Shown: in pieces, positions 1-8,724 of the stretch
Position numbering within the stretch: position 1 is the first letter of the stretch
How the letters are laid out: each line of letters opens with the position of its first letter
Source of the DNA: Shinella yambaruensis
GTDB lineage: Bacteria > Pseudomonadota > Alphaproteobacteria > Rhizobiales > Rhizobiaceae
Reading direction: 5' to 3'
Assembly (NCBI RefSeq): GCF_022899355.1
Contig: NZ_JALJCK010000006.1
Span: forward strand, 310,001 to 374,000
Length of the DNA: 64,000 bases
Notes under the pieces: generated by a model
Told to the model about the DNA's origin: nothing
Seen by the model: the letters and a program-made list of their open reading frames with translations, nothing else
Database searches by the model: none
Position numbers and translations under genes: made by a program

Positions 1-3000
1 GATGAACGCCGACCTGCCAATCGTCGTTGGTGCAGCTTTCGAGCAGCAGGATGTCCGGTGCGAAGTCGATGACCTGTTGCAAGCCGTTGAGGCCCGTATC
101 GGTAAGCAAGCGCGCCGCCGTCCATCCGCCGATGCCGGCGTTCTGGATATGGTGCATGCGGTTCGTCGCGAAGTTGATGATCAGCTTCGGCGTCCCGCTG
201 CCACGCGGATCGAGCGCGACGATCTTGAGCCGGATCGTCCGGCTCGCCGCGCTGTCGAAATGCCAGGACTTGACGGACCGGGCATCGCTCTCACGGAAGT
301 TGAGACCGGACGACACGGCGGCCGGGATCGACGGATCGAAGGCGACGTTGCCGTCTCCGAAGGCGCTTTCGTTCGCAGAGGTGAGCGCCCGGGCCGTCTG
401 CCCGACCGTGTTGCGGACATAGGTGATGCTCTCGCCGTAGTCGTAGGTGCCGGCGATCGCCGCACCGTCTGCCGGGGCAACCGCGAACCACAGGAAGTGA
501 TGCACCTCCGGATGGCCGCTCACATTGACCAACTTGCGGATGACCATGGCGTCGGTTCCGCCAGGGATGGATGCCCCGGAGCCCTGCGTGTTCATCACGA
601 CGGTCTTCGCGTCGCCTGCGACGGTCAGCGTGTGGTTGAACGTGAAGGCGCGGCCGAGGTCGAACTGGCGCGTCGTGCCGTCTCCGGTGAAGGCGAAGGC
701 CTCGCCGGTGCCATAGGGCTCGGCGTTGAAGGTCGAGAACGTGTCGTGCAGGACATTGTCGACATACAGCTCCACGCGGGCCGCACCGACATTGCCGCGC
801 TCCCGCGCGATGCACAGGCTCAGCTCGTCACCATCCAAGGTGAAGCTGACTTCCGAATTGACGCCCTCCAACGCCCGGGCCGCCCCCTTGTAGAACAGCG
901 GGTTGCTGATGGAGGCGTTGGTCCCGGAAAACACCATGTCGGCGGGCAGTTTCGTCGTGGCGAGTACCGTGCGCAGGTAGTCCTCGATCTGCCCGACATA
1001 GGAGTTCTGCCCGAGCCAGCCCTGTCCCCATGTGATGGAGGAGCCGGCGACGGAGGCGCGCAAGGCGCGCGCCGCGATCCGCAAGACGCCGACGGCCTTT
1101 TCCTGGCGGATCGTGGCTAGGGCGGTGGCGATGTTGGCCCCCTTGTACTGATCGGACCACCGATCGCGCGGAACCCTGTGCCAGGACACCGGCCTGGAAA
1201 ACAGGAAGGCCTCGAAGCCCCCGACCTGCGCGCGAGACCCGGCCACCATCCCGCCGGTCGGAACGCCGATCCGGAGTTCACCGGCCGTCCCCGCGGGGAT
1301 GGCCATGGTGCCGGCCAGGAGGCGGAGGTTCGGCCCCAGCTGCTCGACGGTGGAGAGGGCGATGGCGCCCTGCGACACGCCGGCGAGGTAGCGATGAACC
1401 TGGACTAGCGACGGCCAGTTGCTGCCGGTCTCCGACCAGGCGTAGACGCAGATGTGCGCGACACGCGGAGCCGGGTCGGCGGCGATGTCGACCAGCTCGA
1501 AGAAGGCGACGCCGCCGGTCCCGGCTTCATAAGCCCGCTCGATGAAATGCGCAGCCAGCGGAGCCTCCGCCGCCGCGATGACCGCAGCCGACGTCAGGCG
1601 CGGCGACGGGAGAGCGGAGGCGAGGCACGGGTTCGGGACGATGTTCGGCGTGCCGGAAAGCTCGGCGATCAGGGCGGTGTCGGCCGGGGAGCGACTGTAG
1701 CACGACGGATCGATGATCCACGACCAGCCCGGCAAGGCGGCCGACGATGACGCATCGATGGGCGTCCCCGCCGCCGGCAGCTTGCCGGCATCGATGGTCA
1801 GCACGAACGCCATGTCCTGGCGGTTCGACGGGACGATGCGGATCGTCTGGATGCCGCCGAGCGGGTCGATATGCGGCTGCGGACCGTCGGACCGCACCAC
1901 GAGGTTGATCGGGGCGTTGCTCGTCGGCATCGCGGCGGCGTCGAATGCCCGGATGATCCAGTCGTCGCCGCCGAAATCGGCCTGCCCGTTGGCGTACCAC
2001 GACAACTGGTAGACCTCACCCGGAATGGCCCCTTCCACCCGCACGCCGAGGAGCGCATCCAGAAAGCCTTGCGGCGCGGAGGTGGAGGTCAAGCCATTGC
2101 GCGTGGCCTGGCGAAGAGGATAGTTCCTGCCGGCATTCATCTTCAGCGGATCGGTCACCGTCGCCGCACGGACCTGCGCGGCAAGAGCGCCGGAGAGCGC
2201 GCCGGGAGACCCGTTGTAGAGGAGGCACAGCTTGCGGCCCGCCGCGAAGTCGCCGCGCAGCAGCGACGAGGCGAAGGCCTTGACGGGCGTGTAGGGCGAG
2301 GCCGTCGTCAGATCGATGTAGATGCATTCGGTCGCCGGCAGCGTGGTTTCGGCCAGCGCTGCGACACTGACGATCTGGTTGAGGTAGATGCCGGCGGCGC
2401 TGGTCCACGACACCACCCACGACGTGCCGGACGGCCGGGCGGTCAGGCCGACCGCAGCCATCACGGTGAGCGCAGCGGCTTCGACGACCTTCATGCCGAC
2501 GATGTCAGTCGCCATGCCGGCAAGGCTCGCATTGCTTTTCTTGACGAGCGCGCCGGACTGTTTCACCCAGTAGCCGTTGTTGCTGCCGTCATCCAGGATG
2601 TTGACGCCGCCGCCCTCGTCGATGCTCGCAAGATCGGCGTTGGCGAGAAGAAGGGTGTCATAGTTCCGGGTGCCGGTGGCGACCGCCGCCGCGAGGGCGG
2701 CGAAGTCCGCGAAGTTCGGAAACGCGCCGACGTCCTGATAGGCAGCCGTGCCGAGTGCCGGCCTGTTCGTAAGGTCGACATAGCTCCCCGACGTGGCGAC
2801 GGCGGCAAGGTCCGTCGCATTCGGCTTCCCCGCCAGCCCGTCCATGATCGGATCGAGACCGGCTTCAACGCGGCGGGCAAGCTCATCGCTGATGAATGCC
2901 TGAAGGTTGCCGTTCCGCAACCGGTGCAAGAGGCCCTGGAACAACACGAACAGTTCGGTTTCTTCGAGGCTGTCCACATAAGGAGCCTCTTTCACGTCGG

Positions 3001-3022
3001 TCGGCAGATGCTGGTTCGTCAT
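1..3022 (-). CDS. Phage tail fibre/spike with SGNH-hydrolase-like module (3' end outside window)
   Basis: The frame is open from the ATG at 3022 to the window edge, about 1,007 codons with no stop. The start overlaps the gpJ stop (ATGA), so it is translationally coupled. It sits where Mu has gp48 and P2 has gpI/gpH, but I see no gpI-like section. About 110 N-terminal residues look helical; the middle is Gly/Ser/Thr-rich and beta-like. Near the C-terminus three SGNH/GDSL blocks can be read: GSSITWG with candidate nucleophile S662, NAGIGG around G963, and CTNDD with N999. Blocks I and II are about 300 residues apart instead of the usual few dozen, so another domain seems inserted. The catalytic Asp-x-x-His block would lie off the window. 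Likely role (inference): receptor binding plus de-esterification of host surface polysaccharide. Confidence 0.8.
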   Translation of the reverse strand, partial: MTNQHLPTDVKEAPYVDSLEETELFVLFQGLLHRLRNGNLQAFISDELARRVEAGLDPIMDGLAGKPNATDLAAVATSGSYVDLTNRPALGTAAYQDVGAFPNFADFAALAAAVATGTRNYDTLLLANADLASIDEGGGVNILDDGSNNGYWVKQSGALVKKSNASLAGMATDIVGMKVVEAAALTVMAAVGLTARPSGTSWVVSWTSAAGIYLNQIVSVAALAETTLPATECIYIDLTTASPYTPVKAFASSLLRGDFAAGRKLCLLYNGSPGALSGALAAQVRAATVTDPLKMNAGRNYPLRQATRNGLTSTSAPQGFLDALLGVRVEGAIPGEVYQLSWYANGQADFGGDDWIIRAFDAAAMPTSNAPINLVVRSDGPQPHIDPLGGIQTIRIVPSNRQDMAFVLTIDAGKLPAAGTPIDASSSAALPGWSWIIDPSCYSRSPADTALIAELSGTPNIVPNPCLASALPSPRLTSAAVIAAAEAPLAAHFIERAYEAGTGGVAFFELVDIAADPAPRVAHICVYAWSETGSNWPSLVQVHRYLAGVSQGAIALSTVEQLGPNLRLLAGTMAIPAGTAGELRIGVPTGGMVAGSRAQVGGFEAFLFSRPVSWHRVPRDRWSDQYKGANIATALATIRQEKAVGVLRIAARALRASVAGSSITWGQGWLGQNSYVGQIEDYLRTVLATTKLPADMVFSGTNASISNPLFYKGAARALEGVNSEVSFTLDGDELSLCIARERGNVGAARVELYVDNVLHDTFSTFNAEPYGTGEAFAFTGDGTTRQFDLGRAFTFNHTLTVAGDAKTVVMNTQGSGASIPGGTDAMVIRKLVNVSGHPEVHHFLWFAVAPADGAAIAGTYDYGESITYVRNTVGQTARALTSANESAFGDGNVAFDPSIPAAVSSGLNFRESDARSVKSWHFDSAASRTIRLKIVALDPRGSGTPKLIINFATNRMHHIQNAGIGGWTAARLLTDTGLNGLQQVIDFAPDILLLESCTNDDWQVGVH

Positions 3023-4032
3023 GTCAGGATCTCATAGGTCACGGCGACCTCGGTGCATCGGGCCAGTTGCTTCGGGCCAGGCACGACGTCGGAAACAGGA
3101 TCGCCGGCCACCGTCGCGACGATGTCGGCGTCATCGACCAGGGCGACGCCAGAGGCATCGGCGACGTGGACGGCGGCCGCTATGGCGGTGTCGGAGATGA
3201 TGCGGCCGATCTGCCGGCGCGAGGCGATGTAGGCGTCGAGGCGCTTACGGGCCTCGGCGACGACGGCTTCCGGCGCCGGGCCGTGGGCGATCTTGAGGAC
3301 GATCGAGAGCGTGTAATCCAGCGTCGAGCATGTCTCGACGATCACCTTGTCGGTCAGAGGACGGATTTTCTGCCGGCGGGTGATCGCCCGGGTCCGCTCG
3401 GCTGTCACGGCATATCTGATTGTGCGGGCGTCCAGCGTATCCGCGATGCTGTCGAGGATAACATCTGCCGGCACGCCGTCGCCCTGCGACGAGGCGATGA
3501 CGCAGAGTACCTCACCGTCCTCGCACAGGCCGCTGTGCGGATCGTAGATCGCCGCATCGAGCGCATGAGGATGCGCCGAGAGCGCGAAAAACATGTACGC
3601 GCCTTCGGGGCCAGCGGTCGAAAACGCCTCGATGACGAGCTGCCGGCGACGGCGCAGGCTTTCATCGTCTTCCATCACCGCTTCTACCGGCGGGTTGGCG
3701 GTCGGATCGGCCGGCACGATGACCTGGCGGACCACACCCATCTCGGCGGCCTTGTGCTCCAGATCCTTCTTCCTGGCAAAGGCCAGCGTGGTCGCGAGCG
3801 CCGCATCGTTCACGCGGTTCCGCAGCAGCATGTCGAATTTCGTCGCATGCCGTTCGGTGGCCACCAGCGTATCGGTCTTCAGGTCCTCGACGTTCCAGGC
3901 AATGCCCTTGTCGTTGAGGCGGGCTTTCAGCTCGGCGATGCGTTCGGCGGCGCGCGCGTCGTAGTCGATGGCTTCGACGGCATCGGGCATCGGCAGGCGG
4001 GAGAGATCGAGGTCGACAAACCGCATGGTCAT
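3019..4032 (-). CDS. Baseplate assembly protein J (Mu gp47 / P2 gpJ family)
   Basis: A 337-residue baseplate wedge protein of contractile-tailed phages. The N-terminal third carries the typical acidic helical start and a stretch on handling varied starting conditions (TDTLVATERHATKFD). The C-terminal half matches the J pattern, with a DGVPADVILDSIADTLDARTIR-like segment followed by conserved residues about how the arms fold. It lies between the gp25-like wedge protein and the tail fibre, overlapping both by 4 nt (ATGA). This is the V-W-J order shared by P2 and Mu. Family assignment is from recognised sequence and position; the exact contacts are not visible here. Confidence 0.88.
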   Translation of the reverse strand: MTMRFVDLDLSRLPMPDAVEAIDYDARAAERIAELKARLNDKGIAWNVEDLKTDTLVATERHATKFDMLLRNRVNDAALATTLAFARKKDLEHKAAEMGVVRQVIVPADPTANPPVEAVMEDDESLRRRRQLVIEAFSTAGPEGAYMFFALSAHPHALDAAIYDPHSGLCEDGEVLCVIASSQGDGVPADVILDSIADTLDARTIRYAVTAERTRAITRRQKIRPLTDKVIVETCSTLDYTLSIVLKIAHGPAPEAVVAEARKRLDAYIASRRQIGRIISDTAIAAAVHVADASGVALVDDADIVATVAGDPVSDVVPGPKQLARCTEVAVTYEILT

Positions 4033-4427
4033 GCACCTCCCCGGCCAAGCGATGTCGGCGGGACGGTCAGCGGGATCGCGATGTCGTAGTTTCCGAGCCG
4101 GCCTTCGGGATAGTAGATCCCCGCATGGCGGATGCCGAGCGTGCCGTCCTGCGTGACCTTGACGAGCTGGAGGCTCGTGATCTCGTATTCCGGCTCCCAG
4201 CGGGCCGCAGAGGCGACCATCTCATTATATATGTCGAGAGCGAGGCCCGGCTCGATGTCCTCGGCGAGGAGGCCTCGCAGGTTCGACCCGAAGTCGAGGA
4301 GCATCACCATCTCCTCGAGCCGCGTCATCCAGATCCGGCCGAGCGACTGGACGAGATGGGGCACGCCGGTGATCGGATTGCCCGTCACCGCGTCGATGCC
4401 TGCCCTGTAACGGATCGCTCCAACCAT
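4029..4427 (-). CDS. Baseplate protein W, GPW/gp25 family
   Basis: A 132-residue protein matching the GPW_gp25 baseplate wedge family: a central Leu/Arg-rich segment (MVMLLDFGSNLRGLL) followed by a hydrophilic helix and a short beta tail. In contractile phages it joins the central hub to the wedge next to J. The start at 4427 is preferred because GAAGAGG lies 8 nt upstream on the minus strand; the longer frame back to 4526 reads out-of-frame sequence. It overlaps J by 4 nt and is 13 nt from the small gene upstream. Confidence 0.85.
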   Translation of the reverse strand: MVGAIRYRAGIDAVTGNPITGVPHLVQSLGRIWMTRLEEMVMLLDFGSNLRGLLAEDIEPGLALDIYNEMVASAARWEPEYEITSLQLVKVTQDGTLGIRHAGIYYPEGRLGNYDIAIPLTVPPTSLGRGGA

Positions 4428-4440
4428 GTTCAAAGCCTCT

Positions 4441-4668
4441 TCAAGCGTCGCCTTGCCGCGGCATGCCCTTCGGCCGGATGTGCCCGGCGAGCAGCTCAGC
4501 GCGTGCCTCGTCTTCGAAGAGCGCAATCTCGGCAGCGCCGTTCAGCCGGCGGCCGGCGACATAGGGCGGTGCCTTGTCCGTGACCTCGTAGACGATGCGT
4601 TCGTCTTTGCCGTTTCGGGGCTCGGAGGTCGGAGGGGCATCCCGACCGGGCTTGGGTTGCTTCGCCAT
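4441..4668 (-). CDS. Small phage protein between V and W, unknown function
   Basis: Seventy-five residues, charged, with a Pro/Arg/Lys-rich N-terminus and a helical middle (EIALFEDEARAELLAGH). Two ATG codons lie in tandem (4671 and 4668); AAGGA is 6 nt from the second, which I chose. It sits between the V spike and W wedge genes in the baseplate block, so a minor tail or chaperone role is possible, but I recognise no family. Confidence 0.6.
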   Translation of the reverse strand: MAKQPKPGRDAPPTSEPRNGKDERIVYEVTDKAPPYVAGRRLNGAAEIALFEDEARAELLAGHIRPKGMPRQGDA

Positions 4669-4679
4669 CATCGTTCCTT

Positions 4680-5192
4680 TCAGACAGGTGGACCGGGGGG
4701 GCCGGGGGGCGCGGAAACGTGGCCGTGGTCGGACCCCACGTTCTTGTCGTTGTGGGTGAAGGCGCCGCCCTCGGCGCGAAAATTGCCGATGACCTTGATG
4801 CCGTCCGGCCCGATTTCCATTCGTCCGCCGCCGCGTTGCATGACGGTGGTATCGGAGGACTGGGACGGCGCGTCATGGTCCTGGTCGTAGGTTGCCGGCA
4901 TCGCGATCGACGCGGCGCCGACCGTGCCCGAGAAGCTCGTCAGGACCATCTGTTCGTCGATGTCGGGTTCGGAATGGATCTTGAAGCCGCCGGCGCCGGC
5001 CTCCTGCCAGCGCGACCAGGGCCCGAGGATCGGCTGGCCGTCGCTGGTCTCGCCGATCTTCAGGCGCAGCAACCGCTTCTCCGGGTCCTTCTCGGCGACC
5101 TTGCCCGGCAGATGCATCAGGGCGATGCGGCGTTCGGCCATGGCAAGGGCGTTGCGCGCGCGGCGGGCTTCGAGAGCGGCAAGGCTACGCAT
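4680..5192 (-). CDS. Baseplate assembly protein V / tail spike (Mu gp45 / P2 gpV family)
   Basis: A 170-residue protein with a helical N-terminus, a central OB-like section (RLLRLKIGETSDGQPILGPW) and then a beta-rich, Gly-rich region resembling the trimeric beta-prism of gpV-type membrane-piercing spikes (GRMEIGPDGIKVIG). The C-terminus is Pro-rich (APPGPPGPPV), and a SDHGHV segment before it resembles the His-containing metal-binding tip of gpV spikes. Function in the family: the needle under the baseplate that punctures the outer membrane. It overlaps the gp37-like gene by 8 nt. Confidence 0.85.
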   Translation of the reverse strand: MRSLAALEARRARNALAMAERRIALMHLPGKVAEKDPEKRLLRLKIGETSDGQPILGPWSRWQEAGAGGFKIHSEPDIDEQMVLTSFSGTVGAASIAMPATYDQDHDAPSQSSDTTVMQRGGGRMEIGPDGIKVIGNFRAEGGAFTHNDKNVGSDHGHVSAPPGPPGPPV

Positions 5193-5808
5193 CGTCGACC
5201 ACCTCGCCGGCCAGGAAGGGCGTGATCGCGTCGATCCATGCCGGATCGTCGTAGTTGATCGAGCCGTTCTCCGCGTCGACCGTGCCCTTGTGCTGCGGGA
5301 AATAGGTATGACCGACGTCGGGCAGGACTTGCGTCCAAGTGACGGTATAGTAGGCGGTGCCTTGTGAAGCGTCCTTCACGGTGAAGAGCGGCTTCAGCTC
5401 CGGTGCTGGCGTTTCCGAAACCGGCATCAGCGCGGCCCGCCCCCAGAAGGAGGCCTCGTTGTCGCTGAGGATGGCGAGCAGCCGCGTGCCGATCGCGATG
5501 CCGACCACTTCCTTCTCGACACGCTTCATGCCGACGACACGGGCTTCCGCGACGATATAGGCCACCCATTCGACGGCCAGGCCATAGGAGCCGTCCGCCA
5601 TCCCGGCGGTGCGGATCCGCGACCATCCGATCCCGATGCCCGGCGCCGGCACGACGGTCTTGGCGACCAGCTCCGACAGGTCGACCTTGCCGGGATGCTT
5701 GGCGACGGTGACGCCCGTGAGCAGCGTCTTGACCGTCGTGACGATCGCAGCCTGCAAGCCGGCGACCGGATCGACCGTGAGCATCTGATCGAGGGAAACC
5801 GGGATCAT
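5185..5808 (-). CDS. Tail completion protein, Mu gp37-like (DUF1834 type)
   Basis: A 207-residue protein starting inside the end of the gpG gene (ATGA at 5805-5808) and overlapping the V gene at its other end. It reads as a soluble alpha/beta protein with no signal peptide or membrane segment. Position between gpG and the baseplate genes equals Mu gp37, and the corresponding slot in P2 holds the R/S tail-completion genes. Assignment rests mainly on order; sequence similarity is judged by eye. Confidence 0.68.
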   Translation of the reverse strand: MIPVSLDQMLTVDPVAGLQAAIVTTVKTLLTGVTVAKHPGKVDLSELVAKTVVPAPGIGIGWSRIRTAGMADGSYGLAVEWVAYIVAEARVVGMKRVEKEVVGIAIGTRLLAILSDNEASFWGRAALMPVSETPAPELKPLFTVKDASQGTAYYTVTWTQVLPDVGHTYFPQHKGTVDAENGSINYDDPAWIDAITPFLAGEVVDDA

Positions 5809-6284
5809 TGCGCCACCCCGAAATGATCCGTCACGACGTCGATGATCTCGGTGATGTTCTCGGCGGACAGGCCGACGAAGGGACGCGCCGGGATGGTGAC
5901 TTCCTTGGCGAAGACCTGGATGCCGCCGACCGTGAAGGCGAGGCGCTCTTTGTTTTTCGGAATAATGGTCATGCCGTCCTGGTGGACATGGGCGTATTCC
6001 CAGGCTGCGCCCCATTCGGCTTCGTCGGCCGAGGCGGTCCACGCGCACGAGGCGAGCAGGTGCTGGCCGGTTTTCATGAGGATGGACGTGCCCTCCCGGT
6101 TTTCCTTCCAGGGCGTGCCGTCCGGAGCGGTCTTCTCTTCGGCGATGCGGCGGCGCGTCTGGCTGTCGCCGAGCGCGCCGAGCGTCGTCATCAGCTCCGC
6201 CGGCTCGAAATTGAAGATGGGCTCCAGCCGACGGAAGACGCCCCGGAAATCGCTGACATCGATCTCGATGGAGATGCCGCTCAT
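5805..6284 (-). CDS. Virion morphogenesis protein G (Phage_tail_S family)
   Basis: A 159-residue protein of the Mu gpG / P2 gpS family, needed for completing tails and joining them to heads. Diagnostic segments: RRRIAEEKTAPDGTPWK in the middle, where P-x-G-x-x-W is typical, a GQHLLASCAWTA stretch, and the C-terminal PARPFVGLSAENITEI signature of this family. It starts in a TGATG overlap with the upstream DUF1320 gene. Confidence 0.9.
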   Translation of the reverse strand: MSGISIEIDVSDFRGVFRRLEPIFNFEPAELMTTLGALGDSQTRRRIAEEKTAPDGTPWKENREGTSILMKTGQHLLASCAWTASADEAEWGAAWEYAHVHQDGMTIIPKNKERLAFTVGGIQVFAKEVTIPARPFVGLSAENITEIIDVVTDHFGVAQ

Positions 6285-6742
6285 CAGATGCGCCCCAAAC
6301 GTTCGCGCGTGAACACGCGCTCGGGCGCCACGACGATCACTTCGTTCTGGCCGACCTCGCCGCCATCGCCGGCGCCGGCACCTGCGCCGGCGATCGTCGT
6401 CAGCGCGCCCTTGCCGGCGGCGATGGCCTCCAGGCGCTTGATCGCCTGGTCGCGGCGTTCGCGGATCTCGTCCGTGAGCCGCGAGAAGGCGAGCGCGATC
6501 CGGTAGAAGGCGATGTCCATGCAATAGATGCGAAGGACGGCTAGGCTGTCGGCGTCGAGGCCGGCGAGTTCGGACGGCGCATAGCGCGCGGCGAGGATGG
6601 CGCGGATCTCGATCGAGGCGTCCGCAAGCCCGGCCGTGATCCGCACATCGTCGCGCACGCCCGTCTGCTCGTCGGCGGCGATCAGCGTGAGCTGGTCGCG
6701 GTGACGGGCCTCAAGCTCGGCGATGGTGGCGTAAACGGTCAT
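6284..6742 (-). CDS. Mu gp36-like protein (DUF1320)
   Basis: A 152-residue protein of the DUF1320 family, opening with MTVYATIAELEARH and followed by long helices containing RYAPSELAGLDADSLAVLRIYCMDIAFYRI. In Mu-like phages it lies just downstream of the capsid genes and is thought to be a head-tail joining component. The start at 6742 is chosen over 6793 because GGAGAGC lies just upstream and the extension has no family likeness. A Gly/Ala-rich linker (GAGAGAGDGG) near the C-terminus is unusual. Confidence 0.85.
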   Translation of the reverse strand: MTVYATIAELEARHRDQLTLIAADEQTGVRDDVRITAGLADASIEIRAILAARYAPSELAGLDADSLAVLRIYCMDIAFYRIALAFSRLTDEIRERRDQAIKRLEAIAAGKGALTTIAGAGAGAGDGGEVGQNEVIVVAPERVFTRERLGRI

Positions 6743-7003
6743 GCTCTCCTCGCGTGTTCTATGCCGCTGTTCGTCCGATGGCATCGCTTCCATCGGCGGG
6801 GCTTCGGGTTTGCTGACCGGCTAAAGTTGCCGGCTTCCACCACTCGCGGCGCTCCCCGCTCGGATTTCAGTCTTCGGCCGGATGCAAAAGGGTGGGAGGC
6901 GGGCTTGGCCCCTACGTTCGCAACGTCCCCTATCCGCCGGCCGGGCGGGTCGATGGGTGCTGACGGCCTCGCGAGCCGGATCAGACCTCCCCTGGGGTAT
7001 TCC
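6743..7003 (-). other. Gene-free 261-nt gap within the late operon
   Basis: No convincing ORF on either strand, in an operon where most other gaps are under 25 nt. The sequence is GC-rich with some cryptic dyads. It follows the gp35-like gene on the transcribed strand and may hold a leader or processing site; nothing specific could be identified. Confidence 0.5.
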
Positions 7004-7261
7004 TTATTCTCCCGCGTCTTCCTTCGCAGGCGCCGGCACCTCTTCCATACGGAAGTCAATCTTGAGCATCGGATCGGCGCGCCATGCGGTGACGAGCGTC
7101 TCCAACTCGTCTTCGGCAATGTCGCCTTCGTAGAACTTGGTTTCGTGCGGGCCGAAGCCATAGCCGGCGCGGCGGCGCGGGCCGGCCGGAGCGGTGACGA
7201 CGATGACGCGACGAGCGACGAGCGACATGTCTTCGGGCTTGGCGGAGGTCTTCGGGGCCAT
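7004..7261 (-). CDS. Small head-region protein at the Mu gp35 position
   Basis: Eighty-five residues with no signal peptide: a basic N-terminal half with a PRRRAGYGFG motif and an acidic C-terminal half ending EVPAPAKEDAGE. It lies between major head protein T and gp36, like Mu gp35. The middle (RAGYGFGPHETKFYEGDIAEDELETL) reads like small capsid-associated proteins that describe a short beta hairpin followed by a helix. Function is unknown. Confidence 0.68.
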   Translation of the reverse strand: MAPKTSAKPEDMSLVARRVIVVTAPAGPRRRAGYGFGPHETKFYEGDIAEDELETLVTAWRADPMLKIDFRMEEVPAPAKEDAGE

Positions 7262-7317
7262 GAGGGTCTCCTGTCGGTTCTCAGAGAAACGGCGGTGTCG
7301 CCGCTTGTCTGAAAACC

Positions 7318-7348
7318 GCCGGCGGGCGGGAGGAGGAAGCCCGCCGGC
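7318..7348 (-). terminator. Candidate intrinsic terminator after major head gene
   Basis: A perfect 10-bp stem (GCCGGCGGGC with GCCCGCCGGC), 11-nt loop, followed on the minus strand by GGTTTTC. It lies just after the stop of the major head protein gene. Partial termination here would favour abundant capsid mRNA over downstream tail mRNA. Confidence 0.6.
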
Positions 7349-7381
7349 AGTTTGCGGCCGCCGTAGCGGTCGCTCCCGGGA

Positions 7382-8278
7382 TCAGTTGAGCAGCGGCAGT
7401 TCCATGACCTGCACGAGGTTGCGGATCGTGTTCGTCGAACCGCCGATCGTCTCGGAGAGCAGGATCTCGCGCGCCTTGAACAGATTGGTGTTGCCAACGA
7501 GCAGGTGCGTCGGCTGGATCTTGAGCTTCCGGCCTTCATCGTCCGTCAAGGCTTTCATGGCCTGGTAGGCCGCCTTCAGGTTCGTGGCGTCGAGGGCTTG
7601 CGTCGACCCGTAGGCCATCTGCCAGAAGCCGCAGCCGACCGCGCCGCGCACATCCGCACCATAGACGTACTCGTCGTGCATGAAGACGTGGTCGGAGGTC
7701 TTGCCGTCCTCCTTGTTGATGAAGTTCTGTTCGCCGACCTTCTGGTAGATCCACGGCTTCAGGGGCTTGGAGAGATCGGCAAGGATCCACAGGTCGGAAC
7801 CGCCTGACGCATAGTTCGATACCGACGTCACGGCGCCCGGCCGGCCCACCGGATGGTCGGTGTCGAAGAAGTTCTGGCCGTCGAAGCAGGGAACCGATGC
7901 ACCTGCGGCGATGAGTTCCATTACCGTTTCGTCGGGATGCAGGGCGACCGAATTGCCGAGCATCTCGAAGCGTGGCCTGTAGATGCCGAGCCGGTCATAG
8001 AAGATGTCGTCGGCGGAGACCGAGACCGTCAGTTCGAATTTGCGGTTCTTGATGGAGTATGCCTTCTCCGTCAGACCGTGGATGTGACGGGCGCCGATCC
8101 ATTCGCGCATCTTAGGGATGGACCCAAGCCAGCCATACAGCTCCTCCGGCGCATCGGACGTGATGACGGTTGCCAATGACTGGTAGATGGCGGAGGTCGA
8201 CGTCAAGCCGAGTTGGAAGGCGGTCTTGAAGCCGCGCCTTGCTGCGTCGAGCTTTTCCGCCGTGAGAACGCGGGACAT
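7382..8278 (-). CDS. Major head subunit T (Mu gpT family)
   Basis: A 298-residue major capsid protein. The N-terminal helix LDAARRGFKTAFQLGL, the segment SIPKMREWIGARHI, the RFELTVSVSADDIFYDRLGIY-like stretch and FFDTDHPVG are hallmarks of the Mu-like prophage major head subunit family, which adopts the HK97 fold. Length is close to Mu gpT (about 300). AAAGGA precedes the ATG. It lies downstream of the protease/scaffold and decoration genes, the usual head order. Confidence 0.95.
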   Translation of the reverse strand: MSRVLTAEKLDAARRGFKTAFQLGLTSTSAIYQSLATVITSDAPEELYGWLGSIPKMREWIGARHIHGLTEKAYSIKNRKFELTVSVSADDIFYDRLGIYRPRFEMLGNSVALHPDETVMELIAAGASVPCFDGQNFFDTDHPVGRPGAVTSVSNYASGGSDLWILADLSKPLKPWIYQKVGEQNFINKEDGKTSDHVFMHDEYVYGADVRGAVGCGFWQMAYGSTQALDATNLKAAYQAMKALTDDEGRKLKIQPTHLLVGNTNLFKAREILLSETIGGSTNTIRNLVQVMELPLLN

Positions 8279-8301
8279 ATGCGATCCTTTCCTGAAAGGG
8301 G

Positions 8302-8706
8302 TTAGTAGCCGACGCGGACGAACACGCCGGCGCCATCGACGGCGATGACCTTGCCGGCGACCGAGCGGGTGTTGGTCCCGTTGGTCTTCGCAACCGTCTG
8401 GTCATCGACGATGTAGCAGTCCTTGCCGATATCGCCGGCCACCACCGCGTCGGCGCCGAGGTTGAAGAAGCGCGCTGTCCCGCGCTTGCAGGGCACGGTC
8501 GCCGCGCCATCGGCGCCGGCGTTCTTCACCGTCTGGCGCGCGAGGCCGATCACCGTCAGGCCGGTCGCGGTCTTACCCGGTACGGCAAGGCCGCTCTCCA
8601 TGACGACAAGGGCGCCCTGGAGAATGGTTGTGGCGCCCTTCATGGGCGGATCGGAGTAGTCCGGCACGATCTCGACGATGGTGCGCGCTTCGCTCATTGC
8701 AGTCAT
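8302..8706 (-). CDS. Probable capsid decoration/cement protein
   Basis: A 134-residue, Gly/Ala/Val-rich beta-type protein between protease/scaffold and the major capsid. Segments such as RGTARFFNLGADAVVAGDIG and the end VAGKVIAVDGAGVFVRVGY are typical of small head-stabilising proteins of Mu-like phages found at this position. The start at 8706 has AAGGAGCGATC upstream. Role is inferred from composition and place. Confidence 0.65.
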   Translation of the reverse strand: MTAMSEARTIVEIVPDYSDPPMKGATTILQGALVVMESGLAVPGKTATGLTVIGLARQTVKNAGADGAATVPCKRGTARFFNLGADAVVAGDIGKDCYIVDDQTVAKTNGTNTRSVAGKVIAVDGAGVFVRVGY

Positions 8707-8724
8707 GATCGCTCCTTGCGTCGG

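Noticed and set aside
2-1120. 372-codon plus-strand ORF at the left edge
   Set aside because: Antisense of the tail fibre, whose own frame is continuous and carries SGNH blocks.
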